From assembly GCF_011742925.1 (NCBI RefSeq), contig NZ_WAEL01000002.1, forward strand, positions 682,001 through 746,000: a stretch of DNA of 64,000 nt. The letters are read 5' to 3'. The stretch comes from Fibrivirga algicola. GTDB lineage: Bacteria; Bacteroidota; Bacteroidia; Cytophagales; Spirosomataceae. Below the pieces are notes generated by a model. The model had not been told where the DNA came from and searched no databases. It was given only the letters and a program-made list of their open reading frames with translations. A program made the translations under genes and the position numbers. Positions 9,194-17,885 of the stretch are shown piece by piece (the stretch's first letter is position 1; the number at the start of each line of letters is the position of its first letter).

Positions 9194-9263
9194 AAGCGGC
9201 TTACGCGTCATTACCCCTAAGTCCCATTCAGAGGATTTAGGAGTAGTGACGCGTAAGCCGCTT
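9194..9263. terminator. Long hairpin after propeller/cupredoxin gene
   Basis: A perfect 17-base inverted repeat (arms 9194-9210 and 9247-9263, AAGCGGCTTACGCGTCA in the first arm) surrounds a partly complementary 36-base loop. The second arm runs into CTTTTCG. It lies 30 bases after the stop codon of the upstream gene and probably ends that transcript. Confidence 0.6.
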
Positions 9264-9357
9264 TTCGTAGGGTCAGATTCCACATCGCCGGGAACCGGTA
9301 TAGCCGCTTTTATCGTCTTTTCAGTATAAACACACTACCGCATTTTTCGCAGCACTG

Positions 9358-11445
9358 ATGCTGTATGGTATGACGCACACAGAAACTCCACAGCCCGCCC
9401 CGGTGGCCCCGATTAAACCCCATGAGCTAACGACCAACGGCCACACCCGCGTAGATAACTACTACTGGCTCAACGACCGGGACGATCAGGAAGTCATTGA
9501 TTACCTGAACGCCGAAAACGCCTATACACAGGCTGCTCTGGCGCCACAGAAAGCCCTCGAAGAAACGCTCTTTACCGAAATGAAAGGGCGTATCAAGCAA
9601 CAGGATCAGTCGGTCCCGTTCAAGGATGGCGATTACTATTACCAGACCAACTTTGTCGAGGGGGGCGAATACCCAATTTACGTTCGGAAGAAAGGTGCAC
9701 TGACCGCTCCCGAGGAACTGCTCTTCGATTGCAATGAATTAGCCAAAGGTCATTCGTATTACAACCTCGGCGGCTTTGAGATCTCGGACAACGATGAGCT
9801 GGCCATTTTCTGCGAAGACACCGTCAGCCGCCGCATGTATACGCTGCGGGTGAAAAACCTGAAAACCGGCGAGATTTATCCTGAAGTGATCGAGAACGTA
9901 GAAGCGGGCGACTTTGCCTGGGCAACCGACAACCACACGTTTTTTTACGTCAAGAAAGACGTGCAGACGCTGTTGGGCTACCAGGTGTACCGCCACGAGC
10001 TCGGCACCGATCCCGCCGCCGATGTACTGGTGTATGAAGAAGCCGATAACCAGTTCTACATGGGGCTGTATCGGATGAAATCGAAGAAATACGTAACGAT
10101 CGTCAGCGATCATAACGGCGTCACCACCGAATACCGCCTGCTCGAAGCCAACAACCCTACAGGTACGTTCAGCGTCTTCTACCCCCGCGAGCGCGGCCAT
10201 GAGTACGACCTGCAGCACATTGGCAATAAGTTCTACGTGCGAACCAACTACCAGGCGCAGAACTACCGCCTGATGGAAGCAGCCGACAACCTTGCCACGA
10301 CCACCGACCGCGCCGCCTGGACCGAGGTGATACCAAACCGGGACGATGTGTTTCTACAGAACATGGATGTGTTTGTGAACCACCTGGTGATGGGCGAACG
10401 CAAAGACGGCCTCGCCAAACTGCGGGTGATCAACCAGCAAACGCAGGCCGATGAATACCTCCAGTTTACTGATCCAGCCTACGTGGCGGGCATTGGCAAC
10501 AACCCCGACATTAATACTAACGTGCTCCGGTTTGGCTATTCGTCGATGACCACGCCCTCTTCGACCTTCGATTACGACATGGACACGAAGGACATGACCT
10601 TACAGAAAGAGCAGTCCGTACTCGGTGGCTTCGACAAGACCAACTATGTATCTGAGCGCGTTTTCGTACCCGTTCGCGACGGCGTAAACGTACCTGTGTC
10701 TATCGTGTACCGGAAGGGCACGCCGAAAGATGGCACCTCGCCCGTGCTGCAATATGCCTACGGCTCGTACGGCAGCAACACCGAACCGGGTTTCAGCAGC
10801 AATCGCCTCAGCCTCCTCGACCGGGGCTTCATCTACGCCATTGCCCACATCCGCGGCGGGCAGGAAATGGGCCGCGCCTGGTACGACGACGGGAAACTGC
10901 TGAAGAAGCAAAACACCTTCAACGATTTTGTCGACGTCTCGAAATGGCTCATCGCCAACCAGTACGCTGCTCCCGACAAACTGTTTGCGCTGGGTGGGAG
11001 CGCCGGTGGCCTGCTGATGGGCGCAGTGATCAACCAGGCACCCGAACTGTACCGGGGTGTGGTGGCCGCCGTTCCGTTTGTAGACGTGGTTACAACTATG
11101 CTCGACGAAAGTATTCCGCTGACGACCGGTGAGTTCGAAGAATGGGGCAACCCTAAGAACAAGGAATACTACGACTACATGCTGTCGTATTCACCCTACG
11201 ATCAGGTATCAGCACAGGCGTACCCCAATATGCTGGTAACTACGGGCCTCCACGATTCGCAGGTGCAGTACTGGGAGCCTGCCAAGTGGGTAGCCAAGCT
11301 GCGTACCCTGAAAACCGATACAAACATTCTGTTGCTGCACACCAACATGGAGGCCGGCCACGGCGGCGCATCGGGCCGGTTCAACGCCCTGAAAGAAGTG
11401 GCTATGGAATTTGCCTTTATGCTCAATCTGGCCGGGAAAGAGTGA
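9358..11445 (+). CDS. ptrB: S9 family oligopeptidase (oligopeptidase B type)
   Basis: A 695-residue serine peptidase of family S9A that cleaves short peptides, typically after basic residues. The N-terminal two thirds form the beta-propeller gate (HTRVDNYYWLNDRDDQEVIDYLNAEN at the start of the fold), and the C-terminal third is the alpha/beta-hydrolase domain. The catalytic triad is visible: S548 in GGSAGG, D633 in LHDSQVQYWEP and H668 in EAGHGG. The YGSYG and HIRGGQEMGR blocks are typical of oligopeptidase B. There is no signal peptide, so it should be cytoplasmic or periplasmic by another route. The ATG at 9370 (MTHTETP) is an equally plausible start. It appears to be a single-gene unit. 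Confidence 0.9.
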   Translation: MLYGMTHTETPQPAPVAPIKPHELTTNGHTRVDNYYWLNDRDDQEVIDYLNAENAYTQAALAPQKALEETLFTEMKGRIKQQDQSVPFKDGDYYYQTNFVEGGEYPIYVRKKGALTAPEELLFDCNELAKGHSYYNLGGFEISDNDELAIFCEDTVSRRMYTLRVKNLKTGEIYPEVIENVEAGDFAWATDNHTFFYVKKDVQTLLGYQVYRHELGTDPAADVLVYEEADNQFYMGLYRMKSKKYVTIVSDHNGVTTEYRLLEANNPTGTFSVFYPRERGHEYDLQHIGNKFYVRTNYQAQNYRLMEAADNLATTTDRAAWTEVIPNRDDVFLQNMDVFVNHLVMGERKDGLAKLRVINQQTQADEYLQFTDPAYVAGIGNNPDINTNVLRFGYSSMTTPSSTFDYDMDTKDMTLQKEQSVLGGFDKTNYVSERVFVPVRDGVNVPVSIVYRKGTPKDGTSPVLQYAYGSYGSNTEPGFSSNRLSLLDRGFIYAIAHIRGGQEMGRAWYDDGKLLKKQNTFNDFVDVSKWLIANQYAAPDKLFALGGSAGGLLMGAVINQAPELYRGVVAAVPFVDVVTTMLDESIPLTTGEFEEWGNPKNKEYYDYMLSYSPYDQVSAQAYPNMLVTTGLHDSQVQYWEPAKWVAKLRTLKTDTNILLLHTNMEAGHGGASGRFNALKEVAMEFAFMLNLAGKE

Positions 11446-11566
11446 TTTGAAGGAGCCGGTCCGGCCTAAATTAGCCGTGTCTGCTCGCTCTGACCTAACA
11501 GCGTTCCAGGTACGTCTGCTTAAGTCTGCCAAGAGACTCAGCGAGCGTACCTGAGCCATTCAGTAG

Positions 11567-11608
11567 AACCACGGTCGACCAGCCCTTCTCAGTTGGTTAA
11601 CCGTGGTT
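11567..11608 (+). promoter_or_regulatory. Hairpin ending four bases before the DUF3500 start codon
   Basis: Nine-base arms AACCACGGT (11567-11575) and ACCGTGGTT (11600-11608) are followed by TTCT and then the ATG at 11613. It may be the terminator of the upstream peptidase gene, since it is followed by a short T run, or a structure that hides the start region of the next gene. The sequence alone does not decide. Confidence 0.45.
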
Positions 11609-11612
11609 TTCT

Positions 11613-12653
11613 ATGAAATCGATCCTTTCTCTCCTCTTTATTTGCCTGTTTGTCCTGCCAGCCTCGGCGCAGGTAGTAGCCCCCAAACGGGTGAAAGACG
11701 ACATGGCCGATGCCGCGCAGGCGTTTCTTAAAACGCTGTCGCCCGAGCAGTTGAAACAGGCAACGTACCCATTCACTGATAATGAGCGCGTCAACTGGGA
11801 CTTTGTGCCGCACGCCCGCAAAGGACTGATGCTAAAGCAGATGAATGCCGACCAGCAAAAATTGGCCTGGGCCCTGCTGAAAACCGGCCTCAGCGACGAA
11901 GGCTACAGCAAAGCCCAGCAGATTTCGGATCTTGAGAATGTCTTGCGCATCGTTGAGAAACGACCCGCTGGCGATAACTACCGCGATCCGGAGGGATACT
12001 ACGTCACCATTTTCGGCGAGGTCGGCAGTACCGACCCGTGGGGATGGCGCTTTGAAGGCCACCATGTATCGGCGCAGTTTTCGTCAATGACGGGCAAGGT
12101 ACTGTCGTTGACACCCCTGTTCATGGGTAGCAACCCAGGTACAGTCCGGATCGACGTTCCCCAGAAAGGTAAACAGCTTATGCGTGACGAAACTGAGCAG
12201 GCCTTTACGCTACTTCATAGCCTTAACGACACACAACTCACGCAGGCTGTGCTAGCGAAAAAAGCATTTGGCAACATCCTGACCGGTAATAGCCGCCGTG
12301 CTTCACTTGAACGGATGGATGGCCTCGCCTATGCCGATATGACCGCCAGCCAGCGCAAGCAGTTTACCACCCTGCTGAAGACGTACCTGAACCGATACCG
12401 GGTAACGCTGGCCAAACAGCAGATGGATCGTATCGAAAAAGCGGGACTTGATCAGCTTCGATTTGCCTGGGCGGGCGACACAACTTCTGAAAGTACCGTG
12501 GGGTACTACTACCGCATTCACGGCCCCATGCTGCTGATCGAGTTCGACAACACGCAAAACAACGCCAACCACGTGCACACCGTCGTGCGTGATCTGACCA
12601 ATGACTTCGGCGACGACCTTCTCCGCGAGCACTACGAACGCGCCAAACATTAA
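11613..12653 (+). CDS. Exported DUF3500 protein
   Basis: A 346-residue protein with a signal peptide (MKSILSLLFICLFVLPASAQ). It matches the DUF3500 family along its length: NWDFVPHARKGLMLKQM near residues 61-77, the DPEGYYVTIFG block, WGWRFEGHHVSAQF and the LFMGSNPG block. The C-terminal half carries a second conserved set ending in HVHTVVRDLTNDFGDDLL. The conserved GHHxS resembles a metal or catalytic site, but no activity is established for the family. The mature protein should be periplasmic or outside the cell. It stands alone between a hairpin and a 186-base gap. Confidence 0.85.
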   Translation: MKSILSLLFICLFVLPASAQVVAPKRVKDDMADAAQAFLKTLSPEQLKQATYPFTDNERVNWDFVPHARKGLMLKQMNADQQKLAWALLKTGLSDEGYSKAQQISDLENVLRIVEKRPAGDNYRDPEGYYVTIFGEVGSTDPWGWRFEGHHVSAQFSSMTGKVLSLTPLFMGSNPGTVRIDVPQKGKQLMRDETEQAFTLLHSLNDTQLTQAVLAKKAFGNILTGNSRRASLERMDGLAYADMTASQRKQFTTLLKTYLNRYRVTLAKQQMDRIEKAGLDQLRFAWAGDTTSESTVGYYYRIHGPMLLIEFDNTQNNANHVHTVVRDLTNDFGDDLLREHYERAKH

Positions 12654-12839
12654 CGCTTTGCTGTCAGTAACTGGTCGTTATACCGTGCCGTCATTTCTGG
12701 TAAAACAAGGCATAACTCGCTGGTGATAGCGTAGCGTGATGACCACCTCCCGAGACCACAGATAACAAAAAACAAAGGGCCTGCTTTTTGGATTATAGCA
12801 GCAAAGCAGCTTGCTACACTGACTGGTTGCGCCTTCATC

Positions 12840-13781
12840 ATGGACTTCGGAAAAATAACCAATCTCGACACTGCCACGCTTGCGTTACCACCCGGCCATA
12901 CCTTTAACGCCCGGATCTGGACAGACGTGACGTCTGCCAAACAGCCTAACGTGTTCATCGGCGGGCCAGTATGGGCGAATAAAGACTACGTCGGCAAGGT
13001 GTATCCGTCGACCGCTAAAGAGAAGGATTTTCTGCACCATTACGTCCGGCAGTTCAACACCATCGAGCTAAATCTGACTCACTACCAGATTCCAACGCCG
13101 GGCATGATCGAGCGCTGGAAAACGGAGGCAGCCGGTGTCGTTGCCGAGCGAAGAAACGTGGGTACGCCCTTTTTGTATTGCCCGAAGTTTCCGCAGGCGA
13201 TCAGTCACGAACGGCTGTTGCAGGGAGCAGAAAACCTGACCGCCGAATTTGTCAACGCTATCTTCGGGCTTGAAGAGTTTCTGGGCATGTCGTTTCTGCA
13301 ATTGCCACCCCTATTTGGTCCGGACAAATGGCCAATACTGGAACGGTACCTCAGCGATCTACCCGACGATCTCGACGTAGCCGTTGAGTTTCGTCATCCC
13401 GACTGGTTCAAAACGGCCGCTATCTGGGGACATACGCTCGAGCGTCTGCATGGGCTGCACCGCCATACCGTCATCACCGATGTTGCTGGTCGGCGCGACG
13501 TGCTGCACATGGGGTTGAGTAGCCCTGTGCTAACCCTCCGTTTCATTGCCAACGAAGGGCATCCAACGGATTATTCACGTACCGACGAGTGGATTCAACG
13601 CCTGAAAAGTTGGTTTGATAAAGGATTGCAAACCGCCTACCTGTTTGTGCATGGCGGTGGTGATAATGATACGGCACCAGAGCTTATCCGGTACTGGATA
13701 CGTCAGCTTAACGAACACTGCGGCCTAAACCTGCGCGAACCGGTTTTACAGCCTCAAGTGGTACAGGGAAGTCTATTTTAG
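12840..13781 (+). CDS. DUF72 domain protein (YecE-like)
   Basis: A 313-residue cytoplasmic protein of the DUF72 (YecE) family, a TIM-barrel-like fold of unknown activity. Family blocks are FIGGPVWANKDYVGKVYP, YVRQFNTIELNLTHY, FLYCPKFPQAISHE, LGMSFLQLPPLFGPD and the VAVEFRHPDWF motif with its conserved arginine and histidine. The final residues YLFVHGGGDNDTAPELI are also typical. No neighbour points to its role: it converges with the YtpQ-like gene after a 45-base gap. The start ATG at 12840 follows directly on a region with no recognisable promoter box. Confidence 0.85.
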   Translation: MDFGKITNLDTATLALPPGHTFNARIWTDVTSAKQPNVFIGGPVWANKDYVGKVYPSTAKEKDFLHHYVRQFNTIELNLTHYQIPTPGMIERWKTEAAGVVAERRNVGTPFLYCPKFPQAISHERLLQGAENLTAEFVNAIFGLEEFLGMSFLQLPPLFGPDKWPILERYLSDLPDDLDVAVEFRHPDWFKTAAIWGHTLERLHGLHRHTVITDVAGRRDVLHMGLSSPVLTLRFIANEGHPTDYSRTDEWIQRLKSWFDKGLQTAYLFVHGGGDNDTAPELIRYWIRQLNEHCGLNLREPVLQPQVVQGSLF

Positions 13782-13826
13782 CCGGTTACCTAAGCGCGTG
13801 AAGCCACGCCTGAGTAGCTGCCGGCC

Positions 13827-14768
13827 TTACCCGTTTTGCAACAATTGGCGCAACCGATCGGGGTATGACAGGTAGGCCTGATTGCCTTCTACACGCATCG
13901 GAAACAGACTATACCGACCCTGGTAATACCAATAGTATTCGGCATTGACCGTGTACACTTCATCCGTATAAAAACCCTGCACCATTTCGTGCGAAGCAGC
14001 AATGTAGTCGAGTACAGTATCAGCTTCGAGCGGGTGAATGAACACTGATCCTTTGGCCGGAATGTTTACCACCGCGCCATAGGGTCCAACTGCTTCATCG
14101 GCATTCCGCGATAATTCAATGGCACAGGCCACCGCAAAATCGTTATGGAACAGGGTGTATAATGGCAGTTCGTCGGCCAGAGCATGCCCGGCCAGATCCG
14201 GCTTTTCACGGGCCACGTTATCTAGTGCCACATCAAACAGGTACGCATCGGTCATCTCCCATTCGGCCATCTCGCTACGACGGACGTAATGCAGCGCATC
14301 GTCGAAATCGATCACCAGAAAGGTATGAGTTTGGGGGAAGTCCTGCCGATAGACGCAATCCTGGATAATATCCTGGGCAAAACCAACTGGCTTTACCTGC
14401 ACTTTCAACAGAGGAGCGGCAAACTCGAAATCTTTGTAGATATAGGTAATCGCGGCGCTATTGATGGGCAGGATTTTTACGTGGCTGGCGACCATTGCCT
14501 CCCATTCCGTAGATTCTGCAGCTATACACTTCCGCAGCAGGTTATCCATGTAAAAACGAGTGGCCCCTTTTTGCCCTTCAAATAAAACCTCAATGGTCCC
14601 CTCGTCGGAAATGAGTTCAATTGAGCCTTTCAGGCTAAGTTGCTCAACGGTAAGGCGTAAAATGTGGTTATAATCATCAACGGAGAGCCAGTCAGCCATG
14701 TGGGCTGGTAAGGGGAACTGTGAGACGGGAGCCTCTTCCTTCTTTTTGCGTCTGAATAGTCCGAGCAT
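13827..14768 (-). CDS. YtpQ-like (DUF1444) hypothetical protein
   Basis: A 313-residue cytoplasmic protein. I chose the ATG at 14768 (MLGLFRRKKKEEAPV); upstream residues from 14816 do not look coding. The body resembles the DUF1444/YtpQ family in layout: an N-terminal domain with an HILRLTVEQL helix, a central part with PLLKVQVKPVGFAQDIIQD and THTFLVIDFDDALHYVRRSEM, then YTLFHNDFAVACAIEL and GPYGAVVNIPAKGSVFIHPL near the end. No enzymatic motif is visible and the family has no defined function. The match is by pattern only and moderate. It is transcribed toward the DUF72 gene and divergently from the OmpA-like lipoprotein gene. Confidence 0.55.
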   Translation of the reverse strand: MLGLFRRKKKEEAPVSQFPLPAHMADWLSVDDYNHILRLTVEQLSLKGSIELISDEGTIEVLFEGQKGATRFYMDNLLRKCIAAESTEWEAMVASHVKILPINSAAITYIYKDFEFAAPLLKVQVKPVGFAQDIIQDCVYRQDFPQTHTFLVIDFDDALHYVRRSEMAEWEMTDAYLFDVALDNVAREKPDLAGHALADELPLYTLFHNDFAVACAIELSRNADEAVGPYGAVVNIPAKGSVFIHPLEADTVLDYIAASHEMVQGFYTDEVYTVNAEYYWYYQGRYSLFPMRVEGNQAYLSYPDRLRQLLQNG

Positions 14769-14880
14769 ACTGATTAGGAAGGTACAAAAAAAATGAGTGC
14801 AGGCAACGGCCAACAAACTCGAATCAGGTCGTTAGCTCATTTATCCAAAATGAAGACGACCACACTTATTGGAAAAATCG

Positions 14881-14888
14881 TAATTTTG
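14881..14888 (+). promoter_or_regulatory. Candidate -7 box (TAATTTTG) upstream of the OmpA-like gene
   Basis: TAATTTTG fits the TAnnTTTG consensus. It would give a leader of about 110 bases before the ATG at 15005. That leader contains a small hairpin with arms AGGCACTT (14911-14918) and AAGTGCCT (14938-14945). No -33 TTTG is at the expected distance, so support is partial. Confidence 0.4.
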
Positions 14889-15004
14889 CGGGCTGACGCA
14901 AGTAGCATTAAGGCACTTTAATGTTTCACAAAAAGAGAAGTGCCTGGTACTAATCCTGAGATCATCGGCGTTTGACCGATAACTGTTTAATAATTAAATT
15001 CTTC

Positions 15005-15877
15005 ATGAAAAACGTATTGATTATCTGCGCCGGTTTGACTCTGTTGTCTTCATGCGCTGCCAGCAAAAAAACGAAAGCAGAATTGGCAAACCTGCAATCG
15101 GCCCACGAAAAGACACTGGCCGATCTGAGCAACTGCGATAAGCGTACGGCTGATTTACAGGCTAACCTCAAAACTAAAGATGCTGACCTGGCCAATAAAG
15201 TTAGTCAGCTAGCCGATCTGCAAAATCAGCTCGACTACATGAAAAAGACCAACAACAACCTGCTCGATCGCATGTCTGACTTGTCAGTAGTGAGCAAGCA
15301 GGGTGCTGAAAGCATCAAGAAGTCGTTGGAAACGCTGAACGAACAAACCAAGTACGTTAATAACATTAACAACTCGATCCGCAGCAAAGACTCGCTGAAC
15401 CTCGCGCTGGTGATGAACCTGAAGCGGTCATTGTCTGATATCAACGATCAGGACGTGCAGGTTGAAGTGAAGAAAGGCGTAGTTTACGTCTCTATTTCTG
15501 ACAAACTGCTGTTCAACTCAGGCAAGTTCGACGTGAACCCACAAGCTGAAGTAGTACTGGGTAAAGTGGCCAAAGTGGTAAACGATCACAACGAACTCGA
15601 CATCCTGGTTGAAGGTCATACTGACGCTGTTCCGTTTGTATCGGGCGTTCTGCGCGACAACTGGGATCTGAGCGTACTGCGCGCTACGGCCGTATCGCGT
15701 GTGCTGCAAACCAAATTCGGTGTTGCGCCAACCCGCCTGACAGCTGGTGGTCGTGGTGAGTATTCGCCTAAAGACGACAACGCTACCCCAGAAGGTCGCA
15801 AAGTAAACCGTCGTACTGAGATCATTCTGACGCCAAAACTCGACCAGTTCTTCAACCTGCTGTCGAGCGGCAAATAA
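15005..15877 (+). CDS. OmpA-family peptidoglycan-binding lipoprotein
   Basis: A 290-residue outer-membrane lipoprotein. From the ATG at 15005 the signal peptide MKNVLIICAGLTLLSSC ends in a lipobox cysteine. Residues about 25-130 are a coiled coil (QSAHEKTLADL, LANKVSQLADLQNQLDYM, several DL/QL heptads). The C-terminal OmpA-like domain begins near 150 and holds the peptidoglycan-binding block VEGHTDAVPFVSG, then WDLSVLRATAVSRVL and GRGEYSPKDDN, ending GRKVNRRTEIILTPKL. It resembles Pal/MotB-like anchors that tie the outer membrane to the wall. It is monocistronic, with a strong bidirectional terminator right after it. Confidence 0.9.
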   Translation: MKNVLIICAGLTLLSSCAASKKTKAELANLQSAHEKTLADLSNCDKRTADLQANLKTKDADLANKVSQLADLQNQLDYMKKTNNNLLDRMSDLSVVSKQGAESIKKSLETLNEQTKYVNNINNSIRSKDSLNLALVMNLKRSLSDINDQDVQVEVKKGVVYVSISDKLLFNSGKFDVNPQAEVVLGKVAKVVNDHNELDILVEGHTDAVPFVSGVLRDNWDLSVLRATAVSRVLQTKFGVAPTRLTAGGRGEYSPKDDNATPEGRKVNRRTEIILTPKLDQFFNLLSSGK

Positions 15878-15893
15878 GCGAGCCCTTGCCCAA

Positions 15894-15941
15894 CCCAATA
15901 AAAAATCCCCGGCCTAAACAGGTCGGGGATTTTTTATTGGG
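15894..15941. terminator. Bidirectional rho-independent terminator
   Basis: Perfect 18-base arms (15894-15911 and 15924-15941) enclose a 12-base loop. The arm has AAAAAATCCCCG on one side and CGGGGATTTTTT on the other, so a T run follows the stem on both strands. It separates the convergent OmpA-like gene and the glycan cluster. Confidence 0.93.
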
Positions 15942-15971
15942 TACGTGTCTGCTTCGTCTGCGATGACCGGC

Positions 15972-16946
15972 CTAGTGGGGCCGAAGTAACTTACCCAGCC
16001 CAATAGCCAATGAACTGTATAGTCGCATCAGCGGAGCAGGGATAATGTATTCCTGTACAATCTCCTTCCATTCCTCATCGGAAGGCTTAGCCAAACGCAG
16101 GTATTTGATAGCTAGCAGGTTGCGGGGATAATAATGATCTCGGTATTGGTGGCTATCAAGCATCCAACGGTAATACCGGGCAATGTTCCGGTTCAACACG
16201 TTGTCGTATTTGCCGTCCAGCTCCCGGCCAATGGCTTCGTACATCGCAATCCGGTTGCGCAGGAAGTTGGCATCATCGTATTTATCCGTAAAACTGGTGC
16301 CACCGTGGTTCTTCCGGTATACCGACATGACATCGGGCAGATACCCAATTTTACCTTGCTTTGCTTTCAGAATCAGCCGGGGAATATCACCACTTACCGA
16401 TTCCATGAACCAAGCGGGATATTCCTTGATGCTATTGCGGTACATGGTGCTCGAGGTAGCCATGAACCAGATCTCCTTTTCGCCGATCAGGTCATCGATT
16501 GTAAACGACGATTTCGTATCCGGACCGTTCAACAGGTGCTCGGGTGTACCGTCTTCGTAGGTTATAACCGCGTTGTGAAAAACGGTTGAGTAATCAGGGT
16601 GTGCATCCAGAAAATCGGCCTGCTTCTGAAGCTTCAGTGGATTGGTCCAGTAGTCATCACCATCCATCAGGGCATAGTATTCGCCCTGAGCCAGCTTCAA
16701 TGTCTCCAGGAAGTTGATACCACCATTTTTACCCATGTTGCGTGGGTGCAGTACCCCCCTGACCAAACCCGGGTGCAGGCGTTCGTAGTCCTGAATGATT
16801 TCCCGCGTTCCATCGCTGGAAAAATCGTCTCCCACCAAAATTTCGATGGGAAACGATGTTTGCTGCGCAAGGGCGCTGTCAATGGCCTTGCGAATAAATC
16901 GCTGCTGATTATACGTGATAATCAGTACGCTAACTTTTACTTTCAT
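15972..16946 (-). CDS. Glycosyltransferase family 2
   Basis: A 324-residue GT-A glycosyltransferase. The N-terminal domain shows VSVLIITYNQQRFIRKAIDSAL, the nucleotide-binding GDDFSSDGT and the metal-binding LMDGDDYW (DxD-type). The part after residue 150 is specific to this subfamily and unassigned. There are no membrane helices, so it should act at the cytoplasmic face. It is the last gene of the eight-gene glycan cluster: its start codon overlaps the stop of the preceding oxygenase-like gene by one base (TAATG), which implies coupled translation. The sugar donor and acceptor are not predictable from sequence. The cluster ends at the terminator 15894-15941. Confidence 0.88.
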   Translation of the reverse strand: MKVKVSVLIITYNQQRFIRKAIDSALAQQTSFPIEILVGDDFSSDGTREIIQDYERLHPGLVRGVLHPRNMGKNGGINFLETLKLAQGEYYALMDGDDYWTNPLKLQKQADFLDAHPDYSTVFHNAVITYEDGTPEHLLNGPDTKSSFTIDDLIGEKEIWFMATSSTMYRNSIKEYPAWFMESVSGDIPRLILKAKQGKIGYLPDVMSVYRKNHGGTSFTDKYDDANFLRNRIAMYEAIGRELDGKYDNVLNRNIARYYRWMLDSHQYRDHYYPRNLLAIKYLRLAKPSDEEWKEIVQEYIIPAPLMRLYSSLAIGLGKLLRPH

Positions 16947-17758
16947 TAAGCGGCTACTTCTTTCGCCTGCACAATTTGCTTACTCCAGCCCTGCGGCTCT
17001 TCGTTGTCAGCAGGTTTGGCCCAGGGGTCATAAAATGGCAGAATGGATACCCAACGCCCGGCCGGGTTATCCCAGCTGAAGCGATCGGCAAAACTTGATG
17101 GGCTAACCCAGTGAGGCAGGTCGTAGCGGAACAGGATCATATCGCCCATGTCCTGATACCCTTCCGTTTCTACAACGTGATTGTTGATCACGTACCCGGT
17201 ACCCCCTGAATGATAATCCTGGCCATACTGATTCAAGGCCAGAATCATACCAACTTTCTGTGGGTTAAGGGGGTGCCAGTGCCGGCCAAAGAAGCTACCA
17301 CCCAGCGGGTAATGGGTTACCTGGGGGTGAAAATAAGGCTGCCCTTTGCGGATGCCATACTGCTCATTATTGCCCGTCATACTGTTCCAGAACTCACGAA
17401 CAGGATCAAAAACGGTCAGTAACGTCTGCCGGAATTCGTCGTCGAGATCAAGAATGGCATCGAATGTATGGTCATGAAATAGCTGCGGTGCCTGTTGAAT
17501 TTTGGCGATGTGCAGCCGCTGCTTATGCTGGTTATTGTCGAACGTGTCGGGCGCTTCAGACAGGGGCGTTTTGGCGGCCCAGGCACGGGTTCCGTCAATC
17601 ACCTTGCGCAGTGTTTCGGGAGCAAACCCCGTTTTGATAATGACGATGTTCGGTTCGTTGACCAACCGCATTACTTCTTCGTAGGGGATCTCCGGTACAA
17701 TCCGGCCGTCTTTTACCTCGGCGTTAACTTTGATGATATACTTAGCTACCTCCTGCAT
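16946..17758 (-). CDS. Putative 2OG-Fe(II) oxygenase-like protein with altered metal motif
   Basis: A 270-residue cytoplasmic protein. Its second half has the layout of a double-stranded beta-helix oxygenase of the phytanoyl-CoA hydroxylase type: THYPLGGSFFGRHWHPLN (148-165), KVGMILALNQYG, SGGTGYVI (184-191), GDMILFRYDLPHWVSP (205-220) and GRWVSILPF (234-242). H216 would be the distal metal histidine and R235 the 2-oxoglutarate arginine. Where HxD/E is expected there is H160-W-H162, with no acidic residue. That could mean a different metal site, a halogenase-like site or no catalysis. It overlaps the downstream glycosyltransferase by one base, so a role in tailoring a glycan or glycolipid is likely but inferred. 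Confidence 0.55.
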   Translation of the reverse strand: MQEVAKYIIKVNAEVKDGRIVPEIPYEEVMRLVNEPNIVIIKTGFAPETLRKVIDGTRAWAAKTPLSEAPDTFDNNQHKQRLHIAKIQQAPQLFHDHTFDAILDLDDEFRQTLLTVFDPVREFWNSMTGNNEQYGIRKGQPYFHPQVTHYPLGGSFFGRHWHPLNPQKVGMILALNQYGQDYHSGGTGYVINNHVVETEGYQDMGDMILFRYDLPHWVSPSSFADRFSWDNPAGRWVSILPFYDPWAKPADNEEPQGWSKQIVQAKEVAA

Positions 17759-17885
17759 AGTGTATTATGATGTTGTGAGACAAGTTAGTTGTCTACTCCT
17801 CTTAAAACCAATGATAAGCCGGTTTGTTAGCGAGTGGAGACCCACAAACTTAGGGCGTTCACTCATCCGAACAGACTGACGAGAG

